DNA from: an uncultured Campylobacter sp.
GTDB taxonomy: Bacteria; Campylobacterota; Campylobacteria; Campylobacterales; Campylobacteraceae
Direction: 5' to 3'
DNA length: 7,052 nucleotides
Assembly: GCF_938018035.1 (NCBI RefSeq)
Contig: NZ_CALIJF010000216.1
Location: forward strand, 1-7,052
The position numbers and the translations under genes were made by a program. Of this stretch, positions 1 through 4,584 are shown in pieces (the stretch's first letter is position 1; every line of letters starts with the position of its first letter). The notes under the pieces are model-generated. The model saw only the letters and a program-made list of their open reading frames with translations, was not told the origin of the DNA and did not search any database.

Positions 1-356
1 CGATCAAAGAGGTGATCTATCCCGCGCAAAACATCGAGCGCTTCGGCGATAGCGTAGTGGCGATGGACGAGGCGGCGGTTTCGGCGGCGCTTGATTTTTC
101 CAACCGCGCGTTTTTGGTATTTGATTGCCCGAGTCTGAAGCGCGGCAAGATCGGCGAATTCGATGCCGAGCTTGTGGAGGAATTTTTCCGCGCTCTGGCT
201 TTCAACGCAAATTTAACGCTGCATCTAAGCCAGATCCGCGGCGAAAATCTGCACCACGTCGCAGAGGCCGCGTTTAAGGCGTTTGCCGTCGCATTCCGTC
301 GCGCGATAAGTATCAACGAGCGCGCCGGCGTGCCTAGCACTAAGGGCGTTTTATAG
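1..356 (+). CDS. hisB: Imidazoleglycerol-phosphate dehydratase, C-terminal part (5' end outside window)
   Basis: HisB dehydrates imidazole-glycerol phosphate to imidazole-acetol phosphate in cytosolic histidine biosynthesis; it is a manganese enzyme. The gene enters from the left edge, with the reading frame starting at base 3, and ends at TAG 354-356, so about 117 residues are visible. The sequence shows NIERFGDSVVAMDEA near the start, the segment GEFDAELVEEFFRALAFNAN, the second metal-binding motif ENLHHVAEAAFKAFA (the two His codons are 252-257) and the terminal VPSTKGVL. All are typical of the family. The first HHxxED motif must lie upstream of the window. The GTG at 12 is an internal valine codon, not a start. 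Nothing suggests a fused phosphatase domain, but the N-terminus cannot be seen. No strong terminator follows the stop. Confidence 0.95.
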   Translation, partial: IKEVIYPAQNIERFGDSVVAMDEAAVSAALDFSNRAFLVFDCPSLKRGKIGEFDAELVEEFFRALAFNANLTLHLSQIRGENLHHVAEAAFKAFAVAFRRAISINERAGVPSTKGVL

Positions 357-467
357 CGGCAAATGCGCGCTAAATTTAGCAAAATTGACAATTCGCGGTT
401 TTGTAATTTTATCGACGTTTGAAATTTTACTCTCGCCGCTCGCTTAAAATCCGTGAAATTCCGTCTT

Positions 468-476
468 TGCTAGAAT
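468..476 (+). promoter_or_regulatory. Candidate extended -10 promoter for the three-gene cassette
   Basis: TGCTAGAAT matches an extended -10 element: TG at 468-469, one base, then TAGAAT at 471-476, five of six matches to TATAAT. It follows a T-rich TCTTT. Campylobacter sigma-70 promoters usually depend on an extended -10 and lack a conserved -35, which fits here. Transcription would begin near 483, leaving a leader of about 118 nt before the ATG at 602. A weaker alternative, TAAAAT, lies at 445-450. This is inferred from sequence only. Confidence 0.5.
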
Positions 477-492
477 TGATTTGCAAAGGCAC

Positions 493-522
493 GCCGCTTG
501 GCTGAAATTTTAAACCAGCGGC
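493..522 (+). promoter_or_regulatory. Stem-loop in the predicted 5' leader
   Basis: GCCGCTTGG (493-501) can pair with CCAGCGGC (515-522), giving eight base pairs with one bulged T around a 13-nt A/T-rich loop. C492-G523 and further pairs beyond one mismatch can extend the stem. It begins about ten bases after the predicted transcription start. No T-run follows, so it is not an intrinsic terminator. It could stabilise the RNA 5' end or be regulatory. Confidence 0.4.
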
Positions 523-601
523 GCGCGTATAGGCTGTCTAAAATTTTGCGCCCGCATTGCGTCGAAATATCGCTTTGCGTATTAAATTTTGAAGGTGAGA
601 T

Positions 602-826
602 ATGGATTCTTTCTCGATTTTTATTTTCCTTTTGTTCGCGCTGCCGATCGTTTCGTTTATTTGGTTCGTCGTGCGTTTAGTAAAATTTATCAGATCAAAA
701 AACGAACCCGCGCGCCGCAGAAAGGATAAAATTTTTCTGATCCTTTCTGCGCTTGCGCTTGCGTGTTCCACGGGCGCGGTGGTCGGCTTTTTATGGCTAC
801 TTGACCGCGCGCTTGCGCATATGTGA
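602..826 (+). CDS. Small two-helix membrane protein of unknown function (74 aa)
   Basis: I do not recognise a family. The 74-residue protein has two hydrophobic segments, about residues 4-29 and 44-67, joined by the basic linker RSKNEPARRRKDK (31-43). By the positive-inside rule the linker is cytoplasmic and both ends face the periplasm. The ATG at 602 has a good ribosome binding site, AAGG at 592-595 with six bases of spacing, preceded by a candidate promoter. The gene ends at TGA 824-826; the next small gene starts 8 nt later and a PstS-like protein follows, so the three are probably one transcription unit. A structural or anchoring role for the binding protein is possible but purely contextual. 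Confidence 0.7.
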   Translation: MDSFSIFIFLLFALPIVSFIWFVVRLVKFIRSKNEPARRRKDKIFLILSALALACSTGAVVGFLWLLDRALAHM

Positions 827-834
827 GACACAAA

Positions 835-972
835 ATGAGCGATGAAATTTTTCAAAAAACGATCGCTGTAATATTTACGGCTTGGGCGATTAGCGTTTGT
901 GCGTTAGTCGCAGCGGCGCTGTATCTGCAGAGCAAATGCTCGATCATCTCCTATATCGCAAACGGAAACTAA
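835..972 (+). CDS. Single-pass membrane microprotein of unknown function (45 aa)
   Basis: A short open frame runs from ATG 835 to TAA 970-972 and encodes 45 residues. It starts MSDEIFQKTIAVIF, has one hydrophobic helix at about residues 10-31 (ending ALVAAALYL), and ends in a short polar tail QSKCSIISYIANGN with a single cysteine. It lies 8 nt after the previous stop, and the next gene's ATG is one base after its own stop, so it fills the gap exactly as an operon member would. The ribosome binding site is weak (GTGAG at 823-827), suggesting translational coupling to the upstream gene. I recognise no family. The helix-like composition and tight spacing make it more likely real than chance. Confidence 0.6.
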   Translation: MSDEIFQKTIAVIFTAWAISVCALVAAALYLQSKCSIISYIANGN

Positions 973-973
973 G

Positions 974-1921
974 ATGAAGCGTGCAATTATCGCCATTTTG
1001 CTGGTGTTTATCTTGGCGGCTTTCGATTTTGCGTTCTATCGCCTCATCGTGAAGCGATACGTAAATCAAAGCAGCGCCGAGATGCAGGCCAAATCGATCG
1101 AGCTGCATAAATTTCTGCCGTTTGAGCATGGCTCGCAGATCGTGCGGGTTAGCTCTAGCTTAAAACTTAGCGGCGATCTGCCGATAATCGACGGAGCAGC
1201 GGCTTTGTATCCCGTATTTTCGGCGTTCGTCGCGGCGAGCTATCCGAAGGACAGCGTGAAATTTGACGGGCAAAATTTCACCGATGCTAGCAGGCTTAAA
1301 TTTAGCAACACTCGCGGCGCATACAAGGCCATAAGCGACGGCGAGGCGGATCTCATTTTCGTCGCCGCCCCTTCGAAGCAGCAGCTTGATTATGCGCGCG
1401 AAAAGGGCGCAAACTTACGCTTTGTGCCGATCGGGCTGGAGGCGTTCGTCTTTATCGTAAATGCGAATAACAAAGTTTCAAGCTTAAGCGTGGATCAGGT
1501 GCGAGGGATCTATTCTGGGGAGTTTGACGATTGGTCGCAGCTAGGCGGCGAGCGTATGCGCATAGATGCCGTGCAGCGAAACGCGGGCAGCGGCAGCCAG
1601 AGCGCGTTTTTAAAATTTATGGGTGAAACGCAGCCTAAGCGCAAGATCACGGGCTTTTTCGGTAGCGCGATCGGCTTTTCGTTTCGATACTACGTCGAGG
1701 GGATTGTGCGAAACGGCGGCGTGAAGATGCTTAGCTTAAACGGCGCGTATCCGAACAAAGAAAATATCGCTAGCCGCAAATACCCGCTCGTAGCCGAAAT
1801 TTACGCGGTTTACGACGAAAATAATAAAAACGAAAATATCCGCATCTTGATAGATTGGATCCTTTCGCCGCAGGGGCAAAGCATCATCGAAAATAGCGGC
1901 TACGTGCCGATTAAGGGCTAA
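974..1921 (+). CDS. PstS-like substrate-binding protein, membrane-anchored, without visible transporter genes
   Basis: This 315-residue protein resembles the phosphate-binding (PstS, PBP-like 2) superfamily. Visible features in order are: a hydrophobic N-terminal segment at about residues 4-22; DGAAALYP (73-80), like the first ligand-binding loop; SDGEADLIF (121-129); LSVDQVRGIYSGEFDDW (171-187), a PstS hallmark; RNAGSGSQSAF (202-212), matching the anion-binding RxxGSGT loop with Ser for Thr; and WILSPQGQSIIENSGYVPI near the C-terminus (295-313). There is no lipobox cysteine after the hydrophobic segment, and the segment is followed by basic residues (VKRYV), so it may be a signal anchor rather than a cleaved signal. 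No pstC, pstA, pstB or phoU lies nearby; instead it follows two small membrane proteins. Phosphate is the likeliest ligand by family, but other anions or a sensing role are possible. The start has a weak GGAA at 964-967. Confidence 0.8.
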   Translation: MKRAIIAILLVFILAAFDFAFYRLIVKRYVNQSSAEMQAKSIELHKFLPFEHGSQIVRVSSSLKLSGDLPIIDGAAALYPVFSAFVAASYPKDSVKFDGQNFTDASRLKFSNTRGAYKAISDGEADLIFVAAPSKQQLDYAREKGANLRFVPIGLEAFVFIVNANNKVSSLSVDQVRGIYSGEFDDWSQLGGERMRIDAVQRNAGSGSQSAFLKFMGETQPKRKITGFFGSAIGFSFRYYVEGIVRNGGVKMLSLNGAYPNKENIASRKYPLVAEIYAVYDENNKNENIRILIDWILSPQGQSIIENSGYVPIKG

Positions 1922-1973
1922 GATCGCAGCTTAAATTTATACGCCGTTTGCCAAAAATTCAGCCAAATTTCGT

Positions 1974-1979
1974 TAAAAT
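1974..1979 (+). promoter_or_regulatory. Candidate -10 box upstream of kdsC
   Basis: TAAAAT lies in AAATTTCGTTAAAATC within the 86-nt gap before the chosen kdsC start, five of six matches to TATAAT. Transcription would start near 1986, leaving a leader of about 22 nt to the GTG at 2008. No -35 element is evident, as is normal for this group. It could give the envelope operon its own promoter, separate from the cassette upstream. Confidence 0.4.
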
Positions 1980-2007
1980 CACAAAATTTCAAAAAACGGA
2001 AAACGAA

Positions 2008-2496
2008 GTGATAAAGATCATATTTTTAGACGTAGACGGCTGCCTTAGCGACGGCGGGCTGTATCATTCAAACGGCGGCGAAGAGATGAAGAAATTTAAT
2101 GTAAAAGACGGGTTTGGCATCCAGGAGTGGCAACGGCTGGGGCTAAAGGTCGCGATCATCACCGGCAAAAGCTCGCAAATCGTCGCAAACCGCGCGCGCG
2201 AGCTAAAGATCGATACGCTCTTTCAAGGCGAAAAAGACAAGCTCTCAAGGGCGGAGCAAATTTTAAAAAATTTTAACCTAAGCTTCGATGAGGCCGCCGC
2301 GATCGGCGATGATATAAACGACGCGAAGCTTTTAAATGCGGTCGCGATTAGCTTCAAGCCTGCCGATGCGTTAAGCTCGCTAAAAGCGGACGTCGCGCTA
2401 AGCAAAAACGGCGGCTGCGGCGCGGTGCGCGAGATGATCGAAATACTCGTCGATAAAAACGGCATGCGCGAAGAGTGGAATAGCAAATGGTTGTAG
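2008..2496 (+). CDS. kdsC: 3-deoxy-D-manno-octulosonate 8-phosphate phosphatase (KdsC, HAD family)
   Basis: KdsC hydrolyses Kdo-8-phosphate to Kdo plus phosphate, the third step of CMP-Kdo synthesis for the LPS inner core; it is a magnesium-dependent cytosolic tetramer. HAD motifs are all present: motif I FLDVDGCLSDG with nucleophile D8 and D10; motif II ITGKSS with T52; the motif III lysine in EKDKL (K76 or K78); and motif IV AAIGDDINDAKLL (D101, D102, D105). GGCGAVRE near the C-terminus is also typical of KdsC. I chose the GTG at 2008 because it places the conserved KIIFLDVDG directly at the N-terminus and gives 162 residues, normal for cap-less KdsC. A longer frame from TTG 1948 adds 20 unconserved residues and overlaps a candidate -10 box. 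A GGA seven bases before the GTG is a weak ribosome binding site. It heads the LPS genes downstream. Confidence 0.93.
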   Translation: MIKIIFLDVDGCLSDGGLYHSNGGEEMKKFNVKDGFGIQEWQRLGLKVAIITGKSSQIVANRARELKIDTLFQGEKDKLSRAEQILKNFNLSFDEAAAIGDDINDAKLLNAVAISFKPADALSSLKADVALSKNGGCGAVREMIEILVDKNGMREEWNSKWL

Positions 2497-2550
2497 TTTT
2501 GCAAGCGCGCGTGAGAGAGCCTGCGAGAGGCGAAATTCCGCGCAGATCAA

Positions 2551-2556
2551 AAGGGG
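2551..2556 (+). promoter_or_regulatory. Ribosome binding site of lptC
   Basis: AAGGGG lies seven bases before ATG 2564 and supports that start over the adjacent GTG at 2567. It is the strongest ribosome binding site in the left half of the envelope operon. Confidence 0.6.
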
Positions 2557-2563
2557 CCGAGCG

Positions 2564-3097
2564 ATGGTGATAAAGATTTTCTACGTCGCGATTGCGATCT
2601 TTTGCGTCGCGATGGTGTTTTTAAGCGTGCAGACGCCGTATTTTAGCGATATGTTTAGACAAGATCTAAGCATTGCGAATATGGAGATGAAAAAGATCGT
2701 CGATTATCAGATCGGCGAGCGTGTGGATGCAAAATTTATCGCAGATGGCGGCACGCGCTATAAGGATCGCGACGAGTTTGTAAATTTTAAAGCCGAGGAG
2801 ATTAGCGCGGATCTGAATCATACTTTGGTTTCAAAAATCGCGACGCGGGCAGGCGAGCTGATAAAATTTAACGGCGACGCGCATTACGTAAACAGTAGAG
2901 GCTTTGATTACACGGCGCAGGAGATCATCTACGATACGAGCAGCAAGATCGTCCGCTCCGACGTACCGTACGTGCTACGCCAAGGCGGCGACCGCATCAC
3001 GGGCGCAAGTATAAGCTACGACACCAAAACCAAACAAACAAACTCAAAAGGAATCCACGCATGGTATTTAATAAAAGATCAAAACTCCACAAACTAA
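2564..3097 (+). CDS. lptC: LPS export protein LptC (inner-membrane-anchored bridge component)
   Basis: LptC sits on the LptBFG extractor and passes LPS to the periplasmic LptA bridge. The 177-residue protein has one N-terminal membrane helix (about residues 4-21) followed by a periplasmic domain with alternating beta-strand character, including FVNFKAEEISADLNHTL (72-88), IKFNGDAHYVNSRGFDYTAQEIIYD in the middle (100-124), and DRITGASISYDTKTKQTNSKGI (143-164), which resembles the end of an OstA/LptC jelly roll. The size is close to the roughly 190 residues usual for LptC. Sequence similarity within this family is low, so the call rests on architecture plus position directly before lptA and after kdsC. 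The last 12 codons overlap lptA by 37 nt in another frame. Confidence 0.85.
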   Translation: MVIKIFYVAIAIFCVAMVFLSVQTPYFSDMFRQDLSIANMEMKKIVDYQIGERVDAKFIADGGTRYKDRDEFVNFKAEEISADLNHTLVSKIATRAGELIKFNGDAHYVNSRGFDYTAQEIIYDTSSKIVRSDVPYVLRQGGDRITGASISYDTKTKQTNSKGIHAWYLIKDQNSTN

Positions 3098-3576
3098 TAC
3101 TTTCAGCTGCGCTAATTGCGGGCTTTGGCGCGACTACTCTTAGCGCCGCGCAGGAGCAGGTCGAGGTCACGGCGGATAATTTTTTCGCCGACGAGATCAA
3201 GCAGATCAGTGTCCTAACCGGCAATGTCCGCATCAAAAAGGGCGCTTACGATACGCTAAATTCCGATAAAGTGACGATCTACTTCGACGCCAAGCGCCAG
3301 CCTACCAAATACGTCGCGACGGGAAACGCAAATTTTAAAATTTTACTCAATCAGAAGCATTATGACGGCAAGGGCGGCGTGCTGACCTACGATCCTACTA
3401 TCGAGGCTTATACGCTTGAAAACAATGCCTATCTGCACGAAGCCGAGACTAAAAAGGAGGTTTACGGCGATAAAATCATCGTAAATCGCCAAAAGGGCAC
3501 CTACGAAGTAAAAAGCGGCGGCGGCGAGAAAAAGCCCGTGCGGCTGATCTTTCAGGTCGAAGATCAAAACAAATGA
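3061..3576 (+). CDS. lptA: LPS transport periplasmic protein LptA (OstA-like)
   Basis: LptA forms the periplasmic bridge that carries LPS from LptC to LptD at the outer membrane. The 171-residue precursor starts with a signal peptide: basic MVFNKRSKLHK, a hydrophobic core LILSAALIAGFGA, and a likely signal peptidase I cut after LSAA near residue 30. The mature part is an OstA_N domain with VEVTADNFFADE (34-45), ISVLTGNVRIKKGAYDTLNS (49-68), VTIYFDAKRQPTKYVATGNA (71-90), YDGKGGVLTYDP (101-112) and YGDKIIVN (135-142), the usual repeated beta-strand pattern. ATG 3061 has AAGGA at 3048-3052, eight bases upstream, so this start is well supported although it lies inside lptC. The TGA overlaps the engB start by 4 nt (ATGA). 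Confidence 0.92.
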   Translation: MVFNKRSKLHKLILSAALIAGFGATTLSAAQEQVEVTADNFFADEIKQISVLTGNVRIKKGAYDTLNSDKVTIYFDAKRQPTKYVATGNANFKILLNQKHYDGKGGVLTYDPTIEAYTLENNAYLHEAETKKEVYGDKIIVNRQKGTYEVKSGGGEKKPVRLIFQVEDQNK

Positions 3577-4472
3577 TCTATCCTAGCAGCGCGCAGTTTA
3601 TCACCTCCGCCGCAAATATCGCGGGTGCGCCCGAGTTTGCGATGAGCGAAGTGGCGTTTTTGGGGCGTTCCAACGTCGGCAAAAGCAGCCTGATAAACGC
3701 GCTTACCGGGCGCAAAAATCTAGCCAAATCAAGCTCGACGCCGGGCAAAACGCAGCTGATAAATTTTTTCGAAGTTAAATTTAAACAAAAGCTTGCCGCA
3801 GACTCGGATGGCTCGCAAAATGAAACGCCGCAAGATCTAGCGAGCAAAGAGGCTTTAAGCTCGGCTGCGCATTGCGCGCAAGATCACGCGGAGGCTGCGG
3901 CGTCTGAGCGAAATTTAAAGCAAGATTTCGTTTTAAATTTAAAAAGCGTCTCGGTGGATTTTAGATCGGATCGCGAGACAGATCTTGCGGCAGGTTTCGC
4001 GCCGAATTCAGCGCAAAGCTCCGAAATAAATTCGAGCGACAAATCCGCGCTAAATTTAGCGGGCAACCCCGCCTTTTCGGATCTTGCGAGCTTGGGGGAA
4101 AATATCTCTTTGATCTTCGTGGATCTGCCGGGGTTTGGATACGCTAAGGTTTCTAAAAAACTGCATTATATCTGGCAAAAAAATCTCGACGAGTTCATCA
4201 AAGAGCGCCTAAATATCAAGCTTTTCGTCCATCTCATCGACGCGAGGCAGTTTGATCTTACGATAGATAAAAATTTGCAAAACTATCTCGCTAGTTTTCT
4301 GCGCGGCGATCAAAAGGTTGTGAGGCTCTACACCAAAGCCGACAAGCTCAACCAAAGCGAGCGCGCAAAGCTTTTGAGGCACGATCCGCAGGCCGTTTTG
4401 GTCTCTACGCTAAAAGGTAGCGGGCTACAAAAAGCGCGCGAGATCATCGTACGCGGGGCGTTTGGATTATGA
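3573..4472 (+). CDS. engB: Ribosome-assembly GTPase EngB/YsxC with a ~100-residue insertion
   Basis: EngB (YihA/YsxC) is an essential GTPase for late assembly of the large ribosomal subunit. All G motifs are present: G1 GRSNVGKSS (31-39); G2 region SSSTPGKTQLINFFEV (53-68); G3 DLPGFGYAKVSKK (184-196); G4 TKADKLNQSE (254-263); and G5 STLKGSG (278-284). The family is normally about 195-215 residues; this one is 299. The excess lies between residues about 72 and 175, between the strand after G2 and the strand leading into G3, a tight beta hairpin in known EngB structures. The insertion is in frame, rich in Ala, Ser, Asp and Asn, and without recognised domains. Since both halves are intact the enzyme is probably functional, with an extruded disordered loop next to switch II. 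The start overlaps the lptA stop (ATGA), implying coupled translation. Confidence 0.93.
   Translation: MIYPSSAQFITSAANIAGAPEFAMSEVAFLGRSNVGKSSLINALTGRKNLAKSSSTPGKTQLINFFEVKFKQKLAADSDGSQNETPQDLASKEALSSAAHCAQDHAEAAASERNLKQDFVLNLKSVSVDFRSDRETDLAAGFAPNSAQSSEINSSDKSALNLAGNPAFSDLASLGENISLIFVDLPGFGYAKVSKKLHYIWQKNLDEFIKERLNIKLFVHLIDARQFDLTIDKNLQNYLASFLRGDQKVVRLYTKADKLNQSERAKLLRHDPQAVLVSTLKGSGLQKAREIIVRGAFGL
3786..4097 (+). other. In-frame low-complexity insertion in engB
   Basis: This segment (about residues 72-175 of EngB) has no counterpart in ordinary EngB proteins. It encodes a polar, Ala/Ser-rich peptide with features such as NLKQDFVLNLKS and SALNLAGNP. It contains AAATTT three times and the palindrome GCTAAATTTAGC at 4049-4060. 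Boundaries are estimated by comparison with the remembered family fold and may be off by several codons. Confidence 0.75.
4031..4060 (+). repeat. Copy of an imperfect 30-nt repeat (other copy at 351-380)
   Basis: Bases 4031-4060, inside the engB insertion, match bases 351-380 (hisB stop codon and beyond) at 26 of 30 positions by hand alignment, and 19 of 20 over the last 20. Both end in the palindrome GCTAAATTTAGC. The motif is part of a very common local word, so partial matches are expected, but the upstream GC-rich portion also agrees. Confidence 0.4.
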
Positions 4473-4584
4473 AATTTCTAAATTTAAATACGTTAAATTT
4501 AGCGGCGCAGAATTTCAAAATAATTAAATTCAGCGGATATAAAATGCGCCGCCAAGATCGCGCAAAGATTAGGGAAAATTTTAG
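4473..4584 (+). promoter_or_regulatory. AT-rich gap between engB and the acetyltransferase gene, with nested inverted repeats and a possible -10 box
   Basis: This 112-nt gap is the longest break inside the envelope operon. It contains three AAATTT words in its first 30 bases. GCGGCGCA (4502-4509) is perfectly complementary to TGCGCCGC (4545-4552), and GAATTT (4510-4515) to AAATTC (4526-4531) inside it, so a two-part hairpin can form. TATAAA at 4538-4543 could be a -10 box for an internal promoter and lies in the 3' arm. A ribosome binding site AGGGA (4571-4575) precedes the next ATG by nine bases. No T-run follows the hairpin. Confidence 0.4.

Larger units (their letters stand above)
357..601. 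other. Intergenic region between hisB and the small-protein cassette
   Basis: This non-coding gap of 245 nt holds a perfect 12-bp palindrome GCTAAATTTAGC (369-380), an AT-rich stretch, two possible -10 boxes (445-450 and 471-476), a GC-rich hairpin (493-522) and the ribosome binding site for the gene at 602. An open frame across 498-680 starts with TTG, gives a Cys/Arg/Phe-rich product with no family resemblance and overlaps the better-supported gene at 602, so it is not called. No intrinsic terminator with a U-tract was found after hisB. Confidence 0.6.

Noticed and set aside
369..380. Palindrome GCTAAATTTAGC after hisB as a terminator
   Set aside because: The stem would be short and AT-rich with no room for a loop and no following T-run; it is better viewed as an instance of the common AAATTT word.
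17..391. Open frame on the minus strand, 124 aa
   Set aside because: It lies antisense to hisB, which has clear family motifs, and its translation is Arg/Ser/Ala-rich with no recognisable fold; it is a by-product of hisB codon use.
498..680. Plus-strand frame with TTG start, 60 aa
   Set aside because: It overlaps the gene at 602, which has a good ribosome binding site and membrane-protein character, and it starts inside the predicted hairpin; the Cys/Arg/Phe-rich product looks random.
1948..2007. Longer kdsC version from TTG 1948
   Set aside because: The 20 extra residues precede the usual KdsC N-terminus and would include a candidate -10 box; GTG 2008 gives the normal family length.
3573..4472. 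engB and the insertion as two genes or a frameshifted pseudogene
   Set aside because: A single uninterrupted frame covers both halves, and every G motif is present in order, so there is no sign of decay.
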